The notes beneath the pieces are model-generated. The model was not told the DNA's origin, ran no database searches, and worked only from the letters and a program-made list of their open reading frames with translations. The translations under genes and the position numbers were made by a program. 64,000 bases of DNA from Ligilactobacillus cholophilus. Lineage in GTDB: Bacteria > Bacillota > Bacilli > Lactobacillales > Lactobacillaceae. The stretch spans positions 372,001 to 436,000 of the forward strand of contig NZ_CP127832.1 in NCBI RefSeq assembly GCF_030389495.1, written 5' to 3'. Below, piece after piece: positions 49,015 to 59,145 of this stretch; the stretch's first letter is position 1; each line of letters opens with the position of its first letter.

Positions 49015-49311
49015 ATGGTACAACGCAAAATTCCGATGAGAAAAGATATTGTAACTGGCGAAATGCTTCCTAAAAAGGAATTAGTTCGTGTAGTTAAAAA
49101 TAAAGAAAATGAAGTTTTCATTGACCCAACAGGAAAGAAAAATGGTCGTGGAGCATATATTCATTTGGATGTAGACACAGCTAAAAAAGCAAAAGATGAA
49201 AAGACTTTCGATAAAACATTTGGAGTTAAAATTTCAGATGATTTTTATGATGAATTAATCGAATATGTAGATCATAAAGTTGCTCGAATTAAGTTATTTG
49301 GCCATGAATAA
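49015..49311 (+). CDS. ylxR: YlxR family RNA-binding protein
   Basis: A 98-aa basic protein with the DUF448 fold: QRKIPMRKDIVTGEMLPKKELVRVV and DPTGKKNGRGAYIHLD. YlxR binds RNA and has been reported in other Bacillota to modulate RNase P and transcription of metabolic genes; its role here is inferred. It lies 11 bp after nusA and overlaps ylxQ by 8 bp. Confidence 0.92.
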   Translation: MVQRKIPMRKDIVTGEMLPKKELVRVVKNKENEVFIDPTGKKNGRGAYIHLDVDTAKKAKDEKTFDKTFGVKISDDFYDELIEYVDHKVARIKLFGHE

Positions 49312-49609
49312 AAAAAGAATTTTAAATTTGCTTGGACTTGCACAACGTGCCCGTAAAAATGTTACAGGGGAACAACTTGTTCTAAAGCAAATTCAGAATA
49401 AGCAAGCACAAATTGTTTTTTTAGCGTCTGATAGCGGAAAAGCTACACAGAAAAAATTTATTGATAAGTGTAATAGTTATGAAATCCCATTATCAATGGA
49501 CTTTACACGTGCGGAATTAAGTGTGGCAATTGGACAGGTCCGTTCAAGTATTGCAATTACTGATGCGGGTTTTGGATTAAAAATTAAATCATTGCTGTTT
49601 TCAAAGTAA
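49304..49609 (+). CDS. ylxQ: L7Ae/YlxQ family ribosomal-associated protein
   Basis: A 101-aa protein with an L7Ae-type fold that recognises kink-turn RNA: MNKKRILNLLGLAQRARKNVTGEQLV and VFLASDSGKATQKKF. The ATG at 49304 lies inside the end of ylxR (8-bp overlap), so it is probably expressed by coupling since no strong binding site precedes it. A longer in-frame ORF from 49280 adds unconserved residues. It precedes infB by 59 bp. Confidence 0.9.
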   Translation: MNKKRILNLLGLAQRARKNVTGEQLVLKQIQNKQAQIVFLASDSGKATQKKFIDKCNSYEIPLSMDFTRAELSVAIGQVRSSIAITDAGFGLKIKSLLFSK

Positions 49610-49618
49610 TAAATCTCT

Positions 49619-49656
49619 CATTTGCGTTTTGAAAACACAATGACAATACGCGAAAT
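49619..49656 (+). promoter_or_regulatory. Hairpin abutting the infB ribosome binding site
   Basis: CATTTGCG pairs with CGCGAAATG (one bulged G), enclosing GTTTT-g-AAAAC. The 3' arm runs into GGAGGGA, the infB Shine-Dalgarno. It could modulate infB translation. Confidence 0.35.
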
Positions 49657-49668
49657 GGAGGGACTTAA

Positions 49669-51933
49669 ATGAGTAAAAAGCGAATTTATCAAATTGCAAG
49701 AGAATTAAATGTTAATAGTAAAGATATAATTGATATAGCTAAAAAGAATGGCATTAAAGTTGGAAATCATATGTCAATGCTTGATGAAAATGAAGAGAAA
49801 ACGGTGAGAAATAATTTGAAGAAAAACGATACAAAAGAAACTTCTAAGTCAAACAATAATAATTCTGTAAAAGTAAATAAGAATAACGAACATGCAAAGA
49901 ATGAGCATAAAAATAATGCTCGTCACAACAATGATAAAGAAATGAATAATAAAGCAAAGCATCATAATAAGCAAAATTCATCTGCTGAAGCTTCAAATTC
50001 GTTTAATAATTCAAATAATAAAAAGAAATTTAACAAAAATAATAAACGAAATAATAATAATTTCCAAAACAATAAATTTAGCAAGAAAAACAAAAAGAAA
50101 AATAAAAAAGAACGTCGTCAAGATCGTCATGCTCAAAAGAAAGCTCCAGTTACACAACGGAAGAATAAGCCATTGCCAGAAACACTTGTTTATACAGTAG
50201 GTATGAGTGTTGCTGATATTGCTAAAAAGATTCACCGTGAACCAGCAGAAATCATTAAGAAATTATTTATGATGGGTGTTATGGTGAACCAAAACCAATC
50301 ATTGGATAAAGATACGATTGAAATTTTAGCTGATGATTATGGTATTAAAGCAGAAGAAAAAGTCGAAGTTGATGTTTCTGATATCGATAAATTCTTTGAA
50401 GAAGAAGAAAAGAACCATAAACATTTGGAAGATCGACCACCTGTTGTTACAATCATGGGACACGTTGACCATGGTAAAACAACTTTACTTGATCATTTAA
50501 GACACTCACATATTACTGAGGGTGAAGCTGGTGGAATCACACAACACATTGGTGCTTATCAAGTTAAGCATGCAGGTAAGACAATTACATTCTTAGATAC
50601 ACCAGGACACGCTGCATTTACAAACATGCGTGCACGTGGTGCGGATATTACTGATATTACTGTACTTGTTGTTGCTGCTGATGATGGTGTTATGCCACAA
50701 ACAATTGAAGCTATTCACCACTCTCAAGCTGCTGGTGTTCCAATTATCGTTGCAGTTAACAAGATTGATAAGCCAGGTGCAAATCCAAATCACGTAATGG
50801 AACAATTAACTGAATATAGCTTGATCCCAGAAGATTGGGGTGGAGATACAATTTTTGTTGAAATCTCTGCAAAATTTGGCAAAAATATTGATGAATTGCT
50901 TGATATGATTCTTCTTCAATCTGAAATGATGGAATTGAAGGCAAATCCTAAGCAACATGGTGCAGGTTCTGTTATTGAAGCTCGATTAGATAAAGGTAAA
51001 GGATCAGTAGCTTCATTACTTGTTCAACAAGGTACATTACATGTAGGAGATCCAATTGTTGTTGGTAATACTTTTGGACGTGTTCGTACAATGACAAATG
51101 ATCATGGTCGTTCAATTCACAAGGCTAAGCCTGGTACACCAGTTGAAATTACTGGTTTAAATGATGTACCAGATTCTGGAGATCGTTTTGTTACATTTAA
51201 TGATGAAAAGACAGCTCGTGCTGCTGGTGAAAAACGTGCAGAACAAGCCTTAATTAAAGAACGTAATAAGACAACTCACGTAACTCTTGATAATTTGTTT
51301 GATACTATCAAGGATGGAGAAATGAAAGAAGTTGACTTGATCATCAAAGCCGATGTTCAAGGTTCTGTAGAAGCTTTAGCACAAAGTTTCCAAAAAATTG
51401 ATGTAGAAGGCGTAAGAGTTAATATTATTCACCAAGCTGTAGGTGCAATTAATGAAAGTGATATTACATTAGCTGAAGCTTCAAATGCTATTATCATTGG
51501 ATTTAATGTTCGTCCTACTCCACTTGCTAAGCAACAAGCAGATGCAGATGGTGTTGATATCCGATTACACAATGTTATCTATAAAGCAATCGACGAAGTT
51601 GAAACTGCTATGAAGGGTATGCTTGAACCAGAATACCGTGAAAAAGTTACTGGCCAAGTAGAAATCCGTGAAACATATAAGGTTTCTAAGTTAGGTACAA
51701 TTGGTGGTGGATATGTCATCGATGGATACATTAGTCGAAACAGTGGTGTTCGTGTAATCCGTAATGGTGTTGTTATCTACGAAGGAAAATTAGCTAGTTT
51801 GAAACGTTTCAAAGATGACGTTAAAGAAGTTAAATCTGGATATGAATGTGGTTTAATGATTGAAAAATATAACGACATTAAAGTAGGAGATCAACTTGAA
51901 GCCTTTGTCATGGAAGAAGTTCCAGTTGAATAG
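49669..51933 (+). CDS. infB: Translation initiation factor IF-2
   Basis: The GTPase that brings fMet-tRNA to the 30S and joins subunits. An N-terminal IF2N helix ([19 protein letters not shown]) is followed by a long, low-complexity Asn/Lys-rich region (about 55-155), a second IF2N module, and the G domain with G1 [10 protein letters not shown]3 DTPGHAAF and G4 NKIDK. Domains II-IV follow and end in VEEVPVE. The length is 754 aa, shorter than many because the low-complexity part is short. GGAGGGA precedes the ATG. Confidence 0.97.
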   Translation: MSKKRIYQIARELNVNSKDIIDIAKKNGIKVGNHMSMLDENEEKTVRNNLKKNDTKETSKSNNNNSVKVNKNNEHAKNEHKNNARHNNDKEMNNKAKHHNKQNSSAEASNSFNNSNNKKKFNKNNKRNNNNFQNNKFSKKNKKKNKKERRQDRHAQKKAPVTQRKNKPLPETLVYTVGMSVADIAKKIHREPAEIIKKLFMMGVMVNQNQSLDKDTIEILADDYGIKAEEKVEVDVSDIDKFFEEEEKNHKHLEDRPPVVTIMGHVDHGKTTLLDHLRHSHITEGEAGGITQHIGAYQVKHAGKTITFLDTPGHAAFTNMRARGADITDITVLVVAADDGVMPQTIEAIHHSQAAGVPIIVAVNKIDKPGANPNHVMEQLTEYSLIPEDWGGDTIFVEISAKFGKNIDELLDMILLQSEMMELKANPKQHGAGSVIEARLDKGKGSVASLLVQQGTLHVGDPIVVGNTFGRVRTMTNDHGRSIHKAKPGTPVEITGLNDVPDSGDRFVTFNDEKTARAAGEKRAEQALIKERNKTTHVTLDNLFDTIKDGEMKEVDLIIKADVQGSVEALAQSFQKIDVEGVRVNIIHQAVGAINESDITLAEASNAIIIGFNVRPTPLAKQQADADGVDIRLHNVIYKAIDEVETAMKGMLEPEYREKVTGQVEIRETYKVSKLGTIGGGYVIDGYISRNSGVRVIRNGVVIYEGKLASLKRFKDDVKEVKSGYECGLMIEKYNDIKVGDQLEAFVMEEVPVE

Positions 51934-51951
51934 TAAAGGAGGCTGTTAGAA

Positions 51952-52311
51952 ATGGCACAACAAGTTCGAATTGGCAGACTTTCTCAAGAAATTCAAAGGG
52001 AAGTTAACGATATCTTGCAAAAAAGAGTTCGTGATCCTCGAGTACAAGGCATAACAATTACCGGTGTAGAGGTAACTGGTGATTTACAACATGCAACGAT
52101 TTATTATAGTATTTTGTCTGATTTAGCTTCAGATGCTGAAAAAACTCAACGCGGTTTAGATAAAGCAACTGGATTAATCCGACGTGAGTTAGGACATCGT
52201 TTAAATGTCTATGTAACACCTGAAATTAAATTTAAACAGGATGAATCAGTACGTTATGGTGATCACATTGATGAGCTTTTAAATAAACTACATCAGCAAG
52301 ATAATTTTTAA
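51952..52311 (+). CDS. rbfA: Ribosome-binding factor A
   Basis: A KH-like cold-shock-associated factor needed for 16S 5'-end maturation. The 119-aa protein shows RIGRLSQEIQREVNDILQKRVRDPRVQGITITGVEVTGDL in segments typical of the family, and ends after RYGDHIDELL. AAAGGAGGC gives the start. A terminator follows, so truB-ribF may be partly separate. Confidence 0.95.
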   Translation: MAQQVRIGRLSQEIQREVNDILQKRVRDPRVQGITITGVEVTGDLQHATIYYSILSDLASDAEKTQRGLDKATGLIRRELGHRLNVYVTPEIKFKQDESVRYGDHIDELLNKLHQQDNF

Positions 52312-52320
52312 AATATTTTA

Positions 52321-52355
52321 GAAAAGACTGTGACGTAAAAATCGCAGTCTTTTCT
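52321..52355 (+). terminator. Intrinsic terminator after rbfA
   Basis: GAAAAGACTGTGA pairs with TCGCAGTCTTTTC with an 8-nt loop; T residues lie in the 3' arm. It resembles the polC-upstream terminator (AGACTG/CAGTCT). Confidence 0.75.
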
Positions 52356-52379
52356 TAGTATTAGAAAGAAGTGAAGTAA

Positions 52380-53282
52380 ATGGATGGTATATTACCATTA
52401 TTTAAAGAAAGAAATATGACAAGTAACGATGCGGTTATTAAGTGTCGCAGAATTTTTAAGACAAAAAGAGTAGGGCATTCTGGAACCCTTGATCCAAATG
52501 TTGATGGAGTTTTGCCAATTTGCATTGGTAAAGCTACTAAAGTAGTAAATTATTTGATGGAATCTGGAAAGAAATATCGCGGACAAGTAACTTTAGGTTT
52601 TGCTACTACTACTGAAGATTTGGATGGCGAGATTGTATCTAAAAGTTTAATTGAAAAACCTTTTTCAGATAGTGAAATTCAAAAAGTAATGGATAGTATG
52701 ACAGGAAATATTGTTCAAATTCCACCGATGTATTCAGCAGTAAAAGTGAACGGGAAGAGACTTTATGAATATGCACGTGCTGGTGAAACAGTCGAACGTC
52801 CTCAAAGACATGTTAATATTAAGTCATTTAAAATGATTGGTGAAAGTGAATTTGATGAAAATCAAGGACTTCAAAAAATAAATTTTGAAGTTGAATGTTC
52901 TAAGGGGACTTATGTAAGAACTTTAGCAGTTGACTTAGGTAAAAAATTAGGAGTATCAGCAGTAATGTCTGATTTAACTCGACTACAAAGTGGTGGCTTT
53001 GACTTATCTCAAACAATAAGTTTATCAGAATTAGAAAATGCTGATAATTTAGAAGATAAACTTTTTCCAATAAGTTACGCATTAAAGGGCTTAGATTCAA
53101 TTTCATTAACAGATTTTCAATGGAAAATTGTTAAAAATGGTGGATTTTTGCAACCTAAGTATTTAAAGAAATCAAGTCCTGTGATTGTATTAAATTATAA
53201 AAATAAAACACGTGCAGTATATAAATTTGATGAGGATAAAAAGGTTTATAAACCACAAACAATGATTGATTTAACAGATTAA
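52380..53282 (+). CDS. truB: tRNA pseudouridine-55 synthase
   Basis: It makes the T-loop pseudouridine 55 in tRNAs. The start MDGILPLFKERNMTSNDAV matches the family N-terminus, the catalytic Asp38 lies in HSGTLDPNVDGVLPICIG, and KKYRGQVTLGFATTTEDLDGE and SCSKGTYVRTLAVDLG-like ECSKGTYVRTLAVDLG follow. The length is 300 aa. The binding site AGAAAGAAG is only moderate. It pairs with ribF 13 bp downstream, a standard order. Confidence 0.95.
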   Translation: MDGILPLFKERNMTSNDAVIKCRRIFKTKRVGHSGTLDPNVDGVLPICIGKATKVVNYLMESGKKYRGQVTLGFATTTEDLDGEIVSKSLIEKPFSDSEIQKVMDSMTGNIVQIPPMYSAVKVNGKRLYEYARAGETVERPQRHVNIKSFKMIGESEFDENQGLQKINFEVECSKGTYVRTLAVDLGKKLGVSAVMSDLTRLQSGGFDLSQTISLSELENADNLEDKLFPISYALKGLDSISLTDFQWKIVKNGGFLQPKYLKKSSPVIVLNYKNKTRAVYKFDEDKKVYKPQTMIDLTD

Positions 53283-53295
53283 GGAGAATTGAATA

Positions 53296-54234
53296 ATGCA
53301 AGTTATTCATATAAGTGAACCAATAGATTATAGTAAAATTGAAAATCAAAATATTGTGCTTGCGATGGGCTTTTTTGATGGGGTTCATCAAGGACATCAA
53401 GCAGTATTGAGTGAGGCAAAAAAGCAAGCAGTTAAATCAAATTTAAAATTAGCAGTGATGACATTTGATTGTTATCCTAAAATGTTTTTTAAAAAAATAA
53501 AACCAGATGATGTTAATTACTTAACGACTGTTGAAAAAAGAATTTCATTGTTTGAAAAATATGGTGCAGATATAGTTTATATTGCTCATTTTGATAAGAA
53601 TTTAGCTAAATTATCTCCACAAGATTTTGTAGATAAGTATATGGTTGGATTGCATGCCAAAATTTTAGTTGCAGGATTTGATTATACTTATGGAAAAAGA
53701 GAAATTGCTAATATGCAAACATTGCCTCAATATGCCCAAAATCGTTTTAAAGTTATTGAAGTATCTAAAAAAACAATGCGAAATGAAAAAATTGGGACTA
53801 CAAAGATAAAAAGGCTTTTAAATGAGGGAAAGATTGAAGAAATAAATTGTCTGTTAGGATATAAATTTAATTTTGATGGGGAAGTTGTTCATGGAAAAGC
53901 TCGTGGGCGTACTTTAGGTTTCCCAACACTAAATATTAAACCATTTAAGCAACAATGTATTCCTGGAATTGGTGTATATGCAGTAAAAGTAAAATACGAT
54001 AATCGTTGGTATGAAGGGATGGCATCTGTAAGTCATAATGAAACTTTTGGTGATAATCCATTAACGATTGAAATTAATGTATTCGATTTTGATCAAATGA
54101 TTTATGGTGAACAAGTTGAAATTGAATGGGATAAATATTTACGCGCACCAATTAAATTTGAGAGTGTTGATGAATTAATAGAGCAATTAAATGAGGATAA
54201 AAAGGTTACAAAAATGTATTTTGAAAATAATTAG
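53296..54234 (+). CDS. ribF: Bifunctional riboflavin kinase/FAD synthetase
   Basis: It converts riboflavin to FMN and FAD, the cofactor of PdhD. The N-terminal adenylyltransferase has GFFDGVHQGH (25-34), and the C-terminal riboflavin kinase starts near 185 with GEVVHGKARGRTLGFPTLNI. The length is 312 aa. AAGGAGAATTG precedes the ATG. The stop codon lies within the upstream degenerate CIRCE element of the hrcA operon. Confidence 0.95.
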   Translation: MQVIHISEPIDYSKIENQNIVLAMGFFDGVHQGHQAVLSEAKKQAVKSNLKLAVMTFDCYPKMFFKKIKPDDVNYLTTVEKRISLFEKYGADIVYIAHFDKNLAKLSPQDFVDKYMVGLHAKILVAGFDYTYGKREIANMQTLPQYAQNRFKVIEVSKKTMRNEKIGTTKIKRLLNEGKIEEINCLLGYKFNFDGEVVHGKARGRTLGFPTLNIKPFKQQCIPGIGVYAVKVKYDNRWYEGMASVSHNETFGDNPLTIEINVFDFDQMIYGEQVEIEWDKYLRAPIKFESVDELIEQLNEDKKVTKMYFENN

Positions 54235-54257
54235 CACTCTAATCATTTATCTGCTAA
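54231..54257 (+). promoter_or_regulatory. Degenerate CIRCE element (upstream)
   Basis: TTAGCACTC (54231-54239), 9-bp spacer, ATCTGCTAA (54249-54257). The left arm is a perfect CIRCE half-site; the right arm matches GAGTGCTAA at 6 of 9. It overlaps the ribF stop and lies before the predicted hrcA promoter. Confidence 0.55.
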
Positions 54258-54274
54258 AAAATTGGGTAAAAGCC

Positions 54275-54303
54275 TTGACTAACTTACAAATATTATGTAA
54301 TAT
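54275..54303 (+). promoter_or_regulatory. Putative promoter of the hrcA operon
   Basis: TTGACT (54275-54280), 17 bp and TAATAT (54298-54303), with TATAAT overlapping at 54301-54306. It lies between the two CIRCE elements. Confidence 0.5.
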
Positions 54304-54313
54304 AATAATGGAC

Positions 54314-54340
54314 TTAGCACTTAAGGGTGTTAAGTGCTAA
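54314..54340 (+). promoter_or_regulatory. CIRCE operator of hrcA-grpE-dnaK-dnaJ
   Basis: TTAGCACTT-N9-AAGTGCTAA is a perfect 9-9-9 inverted repeat, the HrcA target, differing from consensus only by the C to T/G to A pair at the inner edge of each arm. It lies just after the promoter, 14 bp before the hrcA start. Confidence 0.95.
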
Positions 54341-54354
54341 AGGGGTGATTGTAA

Positions 54355-55386
54355 ATGTTAACAGACAGACAGCTATCAATTCTGAAAGCTATTATTCGGA
54401 ATTATACTAATATCGGTCAGCCGATCGGATCTAAGAAGTTGCAAGAACAATTACCAATCCATGTAAGTTCAGCGACAATTCGTAATGAAATGGCAGCTCT
54501 AGAACATCAAGGCTTTTTAGAAAAGCAACACTCTAGTTCTGGAAGAATACCATCATTGCGTGGATATCGTTATTACGTTGATAATTTGCTCAAGCCTGAT
54601 AAAGTGGATCAAGATTTAATCAATAATATTCGGAATTCGTTTGATAACCAATTTTCGAAGGTTGATGATATTGTCGCTTTATCTGCACAGTTATTATCAC
54701 AGATGACTAATTATGTAGCAATTTCTTTAAAACCAGAATCTAGTGATGTAGTAATTGAAGGATTTAGATTGGTACCATTACATAATCGTCAAGTAATGAT
54801 TTTGCTTGTAACAAGTGATGGTTCAGTCCAAAGTCAGACATTCACTATTCCAGATAATATTCATGGTGATGAACTTGAGTCAGTAATTAAACTTATTAAT
54901 GATGAGATTGTTGGTTTATCATTAAACCAAGTCAGCGATAAGTTGAATGAAATTCTACCAAAGATAGTTACTTATTTACATCAATATGATGGGTTCTTGA
55001 ATACATTTGGTAGTATCTTAGACAAAGCAGTTTGTGAGCATGTTTATGTTAGTGGAAAACGTAATTTGTTGAACTTTGTGAATGATGATAATTTAGAGGA
55101 AATAAAGTCACTTTATTCTTTAATTGATCATTCAGTTGATTTAAACAAATTATTGAAAAAGACTGATAAAGATATTGCTGTTACTATAAATGATAAGGAT
55201 GAAGGTAATTCATTAGATTATAGTTTGGTTTCTGCAACGTATGACGACGGAAATAATGGACATGGATTGATTGCAATTCTTGGTCCAACAAACATGCCAT
55301 ATTCCAAGATGATTGGAATGATGGACACATTCCGTGATGAGTTGTCAAGAAGACTAATAAATTACTATCATGACTTTAAAGAATAG
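54355..55386 (+). CDS. hrcA: Heat-inducible transcription repressor HrcA
   Basis: The repressor of class I heat-shock genes; it binds CIRCE and needs GroEL to fold. An N-terminal winged helix (1-75: LTDRQLSILKAIIRNYTNIGQPIGSK; SSATIRNEMAALE; SSGRIPSLRGYRYYVD) leads to the GAF-like and dimerisation domains (80-343). The length of 343 aa is normal. It is autoregulated through the CIRCE just upstream. Confidence 0.96.
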   Translation: MLTDRQLSILKAIIRNYTNIGQPIGSKKLQEQLPIHVSSATIRNEMAALEHQGFLEKQHSSSGRIPSLRGYRYYVDNLLKPDKVDQDLINNIRNSFDNQFSKVDDIVALSAQLLSQMTNYVAISLKPESSDVVIEGFRLVPLHNRQVMILLVTSDGSVQSQTFTIPDNIHGDELESVIKLINDEIVGLSLNQVSDKLNEILPKIVTYLHQYDGFLNTFGSILDKAVCEHVYVSGKRNLLNFVNDDNLEEIKSLYSLIDHSVDLNKLLKKTDKDIAVTINDKDEGNSLDYSLVSATYDDGNNGHGLIAILGPTNMPYSKMIGMMDTFRDELSRRLINYYHDFKE

Positions 55387-55401
55387 AGAAGGGGTGTTCA
55401 A

Positions 55402-55974
55402 GTGGCTGACGAAGTAAAACATCCAGAGGAAAAAGCCGCAGAAGATTTGAATGTTGAAAAAGAAACAAAACATTCAAATCCAAAAGAAAAAAACGAATCA
55501 AAAGATGAAGTTAAAGATCTAGAAAAACAAATTGCATCTCTTCAAGAAAAATATGATGAGATGGAAGATAAGTTTCTTCGTGCTGAAGCAGAAATGCAAA
55601 ACATGACGAAACGTTTTAAAAATGAACAAGCTCAACTATTAAAATATGAGGGACAAAAGTTGGCAACTGAAATTTTACCTGTAATGGACAATTTAAATCG
55701 TGCATTACAATCTGAAGTTGAAGATGAAGCTTCAAGTCAGTTAAAGCGTGGAATTGAAATGGTTGCTAATGATATGGAAAAAGCTTTAAAAGATAATGAA
55801 ATCACAAAGATTAAAGCTTTAGGTGAAAAGTTTGATCCAACTAAACATCAAGCTGTAAAGACGGTTCCAGTTGAAGAGGGACAAGAAAAAGATACAGTTG
55901 TTGAAGTATATCAAGATGGATATATGTTAAAGGATCGCGTATTACGTCCTGCAATGGTCGTTGTAGCTCAATAA
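55402..55974 (+). CDS. grpE: Nucleotide exchange factor GrpE
   Basis: The cochaperone that releases ADP from DnaK. A charged N-terminus (1-45) and a long coiled coil (45-110: LQEKYDEMEDKFLRAEAEMQNM) precede the DnaK-binding beta domain (GEKFDPTKHQAVKTVP; LKDRVLRPAMVVVAQ). The length is 190 aa. GTG 55402 is the start after GAGAAGGGGTG. It is 15 bp after hrcA and part of the same operon. Confidence 0.95.
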   Translation: MADEVKHPEEKAAEDLNVEKETKHSNPKEKNESKDEVKDLEKQIASLQEKYDEMEDKFLRAEAEMQNMTKRFKNEQAQLLKYEGQKLATEILPVMDNLNRALQSEVEDEASSQLKRGIEMVANDMEKALKDNEITKIKALGEKFDPTKHQAVKTVPVEEGQEKDTVVEVYQDGYMLKDRVLRPAMVVVAQ

Positions 55975-55994
55975 TTTAGAAAGAGGTAAATTTT

Positions 55995-57854
55995 ATGTCA
56001 AAGATTATTGGTATTGATTTAGGAACAACTAACTCTGCAGTTGCTGTTCTTGAAGGTAAAGAAGCAAAAATTATTACAAACCCAGAAGGAAATCGTACAA
56101 CACCTTCTGTAGTTTCATTTAAAGATGGTGAAACACAAGTTGGTGAAGTTGCAAAGCGTCAAGCAATTACAAACCCAGACACAATTTCATCAATTAAGCG
56201 TCATATGGGTGAAGCTGGTTACAAAGTAACAGTTGATGGAAAAGACTACACACCACAAGAAATTTCTGCAATGATTCTTCAATACATTAAGGATTATGCA
56301 GAAGCATACCTTGGCGAAAAAGTTACTCAAGCTGTTATTACAGTTCCTGCTTACTTTAACGATGCACAACGTCAAGCAACAAAAGATGCTGGTAAGATTG
56401 CAGGTTTAAAAGTTGAACGTATTGTTAACGAACCAACAGCTGCTGCATTAGCTTATGGTTTGGACAAAACTGATAAAGATGAAAAAATCTTAGTTTATGA
56501 CCTTGGTGGTGGTACATTTGATGTTTCTATCCTTGAATTAGGGGATGGAGTATTCCAAGTATTATCAACAAATGGTGATACACACCTTGGTGGTGATGAC
56601 TTCGATAAAGCAATTATGAATTGGTTAATTGAAGAATTCAAGAATGAACATGGAATCGACTTATCACAAGATAAAATGGCAATGCAACGTTTGAAGGATG
56701 CTGCTGAAAAGGCTAAGAAAGACTTATCAGGTGTAACATCTGCACAAATTTCATTACCATTTATCTCTGCTGGTGAAAATGGCCCATTACACTTGGAAAC
56801 AACATTAACACGTGCTAAATTCAATGAATTAACACATGATTTAGTTGAAAAGACACGTATTCCTGTTCAAAACGCTTTGAAAGATGCTGGTTTATCAAAC
56901 TCAGATATTGATGAAGTTATCTTAGTTGGTGGTTCAACACGTATTCCAGCTGTAAAAGAATTAGTTAAGAACGAAACAGGTCACACACCAAACGAATCTG
57001 TAAACCCTGATGAAGCTGTTGCTTTAGGTGCTGCAATTCAAGGTGGTGTAATTACAGGTGATGTTAAGGATGTTGTATTGCTTGATGTTACACCATTATC
57101 ACTTGGTATTGAAACAATGGGTGGTGTATTTACAAAATTAATTGATCGTAATACTACAATCCCAACATCTAAATCACAAGTATTCTCAACAGCTGCTGAT
57201 AACCAACCTGCAGTAGATATTCATGTTTTACAAGGTGAACGTCCAATGGCTGCTGATAACAAGACATTAGGTCGTTTCCAATTAACAGATATTCCTGCAG
57301 CTCCACGTGGTGTTCCTCAAATTGAAGTTAAATTCGATATTGATAAAAACGGTATCGTAAACGTTTCTGCAAAAGATTTAGGAACAAACAAGGAACAAAA
57401 GATTACTATTAAGAGTTCTTCAGGTTTATCAGATGAAGAAATCGATCGTATGGTTAAGGAAGCTAAGGAAAACGAAGCTGCTGATAAGAAACGTAAAGAA
57501 GAAGTTGACTTGAAGAACGAAGTTGACCAATTGTTATTCCAAACAGATAAGACTCTTGAAGAAATCAAGGGCAAGGTATCTGATGAAGAAGTTAAGAAAG
57601 TTGAAGAAGCACGTGATGCATTGAAGAAGGCTCAAGAATCAAACAACGTTGATGAAATGAAGTCTAAGAAAGATGATTTAACAAAACTTATCCAAGATAT
57701 GTCAGTTAAGTTATACCAACAAGCACAACAAGCTCAACAAGCACAAGGTGCACAAGACAATGCAGGTGACGCTTCATCTTCATCAGACAACAACTCTGAT
57801 GACAATACAGTTGATGGAGACTTTAAAGAAGTAGATCCAGATGACAAGAACTAA
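55995..57854 (+). CDS. dnaK: Chaperone protein DnaK (Hsp70)
   Basis: The Hsp70 chaperone refolds and protects proteins. The ATPase domain starts [20 protein letters not shown] and includes [28 protein letters not shown] and [10 protein letters not shown]. The substrate-binding domain follows the linker [19 protein letters not shown], and the C-terminus is Gln/Ala- then Asp/Ser-rich. The length is 619 aa, the Gram-positive form that lacks a short ATPase segment present in proteobacteria. Codon use is strongly biased, as expected for an abundant protein. A terminator follows. Confidence 0.98.
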   Translation: MSKIIGIDLGTTNSAVAVLEGKEAKIITNPEGNRTTPSVVSFKDGETQVGEVAKRQAITNPDTISSIKRHMGEAGYKVTVDGKDYTPQEISAMILQYIKDYAEAYLGEKVTQAVITVPAYFNDAQRQATKDAGKIAGLKVERIVNEPTAAALAYGLDKTDKDEKILVYDLGGGTFDVSILELGDGVFQVLSTNGDTHLGGDDFDKAIMNWLIEEFKNEHGIDLSQDKMAMQRLKDAAEKAKKDLSGVTSAQISLPFISAGENGPLHLETTLTRAKFNELTHDLVEKTRIPVQNALKDAGLSNSDIDEVILVGGSTRIPAVKELVKNETGHTPNESVNPDEAVALGAAIQGGVITGDVKDVVLLDVTPLSLGIETMGGVFTKLIDRNTTIPTSKSQVFSTAADNQPAVDIHVLQGERPMAADNKTLGRFQLTDIPAAPRGVPQIEVKFDIDKNGIVNVSAKDLGTNKEQKITIKSSSGLSDEEIDRMVKEAKENEAADKKRKEEVDLKNEVDQLLFQTDKTLEEIKGKVSDEEVKKVEEARDALKKAQESNNVDEMKSKKDDLTKLIQDMSVKLYQQAQQAQQAQGAQDNAGDASSSSDNNSDDNTVDGDFKEVDPDDKN

Positions 57855-57868
57855 TTTGTCATAATTTA

Positions 57869-57909
57869 ATAAAAAGTCAAAGTCCATTGTGGTCTTTGAC
57901 TTTTTATTT
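57869..57909 (+). terminator. Terminator between dnaK and dnaJ
   Basis: AAAAAGTCAAAG (57871-57882) pairs with CTTTGACTTTTT across a 10-nt loop. It probably lets dnaJ be expressed at a lower level than dnaK. Confidence 0.8.
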
Positions 57910-57961
57910 TAATGAATAAATGGTAATCTAAAACAAGATAATAATTAGTTGGAGGAAAGTA

Positions 57962-59092
57962 ATGGCTGAACAAATTAATCCATATGATGTATTAGGAGTC
58001 AGTAAGGATGCAAGCGATGCTGAAATCAAAAAAGCATATCGTAAACTTTCTAAAAAATATCACCCTGACTTAAACCATGAACCAGGGGCAGAACAAAAAT
58101 TCAAAGAAGTTAATGAAGCTTATGAAATTCTAAGTGATCCACAGAAAAAGGCACAGTATGATCAATTTGGATCAACTGGTCAAGGATTTTCTGGAGCAGG
58201 TAATGGATACGGTGATTTTGGCGGATTTAGTGGATTTGGTGGCCAAGGAGGATTTGAAGATATTTTTGGCTCTTTCTTTGGAGGCGGTGCAAGTCGTGGA
58301 AATGCACAAAACGCACCTCGACAAGGTCGTGACCTACAATATGAGATGCATTTAACATTTGAAGAAGCCATCTTTGGTAAGAAAACTGAAATTGAATATA
58401 CACGTGAAGCAGCATGTAAGACATGTAATGGTACAGGTGCTAAACCTGGAACATCTCCTGTGACATGTTCAAAATGTCATGGTAGTGGTTATATTCAAGT
58501 TGAACGCCAAACACCACTTGGTCGTATGATGACACAACAAGAATGTGATGTTTGTCATGGTACTGGAAAAGAAATCAAAGAAAAATGTCCAACATGTCAT
58601 GGTTCAGGGCGTATAAACGAAAAGCATGCGGTTGAAGTTACAGTACCTGCAGGTGTAGAAGATGGCAACCAAATGCGCTTACAAGGACAAGGTGAAGCAG
58701 GATATAATGGTGGCCCATATGGTGATTTATTTATCATCTTTGATGTTGCACCAAGTAAAATTTACAAACGTGAAGGCTCAAATATTTATTTTGACCAACC
58801 AATTTCATTTGTTCAAGCAACATTAGGTGCTGAAATCTTGGTTAAGACTGTTCATGGTGATGTAAAATTAAACATTCCAGCTGGAACACAGACAGGAACA
58901 AAATTCCGGTTGAAGGGTAAGGGAGTTCCTAAATTACGTGGTTCAGGTAATGGTGATGAAATGGTTACTGTGCGCATTCAAACTCCTAAGAAGTTAAACA
59001 AGAAACAAAAAGAAGCATTGAAGATGTTTGCACAAGCATCAGGTGAAAAAGTAAATGAAGGATTTTTTGATAAATTAAAAGAAAAATTCTAA
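57962..59092 (+). CDS. dnaJ: Chaperone protein DnaJ
   Basis: The J-domain cochaperone that loads substrates on DnaK. The HPD motif is H34-P35-D36, a Gly/Phe-rich region covers 70-120, and four zinc-binding repeats follow: [24 protein letters not shown] and CPTCHGSG (about 145-210). Two beta-sandwich domains complete it. The length of 376 aa is typical. GGAGGAAAG precedes the start. Confidence 0.97.
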   Translation: MAEQINPYDVLGVSKDASDAEIKKAYRKLSKKYHPDLNHEPGAEQKFKEVNEAYEILSDPQKKAQYDQFGSTGQGFSGAGNGYGDFGGFSGFGGQGGFEDIFGSFFGGGASRGNAQNAPRQGRDLQYEMHLTFEEAIFGKKTEIEYTREAACKTCNGTGAKPGTSPVTCSKCHGSGYIQVERQTPLGRMMTQQECDVCHGTGKEIKEKCPTCHGSGRINEKHAVEVTVPAGVEDGNQMRLQGQGEAGYNGGPYGDLFIIFDVAPSKIYKREGSNIYFDQPISFVQATLGAEILVKTVHGDVKLNIPAGTQTGTKFRLKGKGVPKLRGSGNGDEMVTVRIQTPKKLNKKQKEALKMFAQASGEKVNEGFFDKLKEKF

Positions 59093-59103
59093 ATATAAAA
59101 AAA

Positions 59104-59141
59104 GATTAGGAGGCTATGACATCAGTCACAGCCTCCTAATT
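59104..59141. terminator. Terminator between dnaJ and the TauE-like gene
   Basis: ATTAGGAGGCTATGAC (59105-59120) pairs with GTCACAGCCTCCTAAT (59125-59140), one mismatch, 4-nt loop. A run of seven A on the plus strand at 59098-59104 gives a T run for the minus-strand gene. Confidence 0.85.
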
Positions 59142-59145
59142 ATAC

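Noticed and set aside
56190-56824. Minus-strand ORFs within dnaK and other long genes
   Set aside because: They are antisense shadows of strongly biased coding sequence, without ribosome binding sites or domain content.
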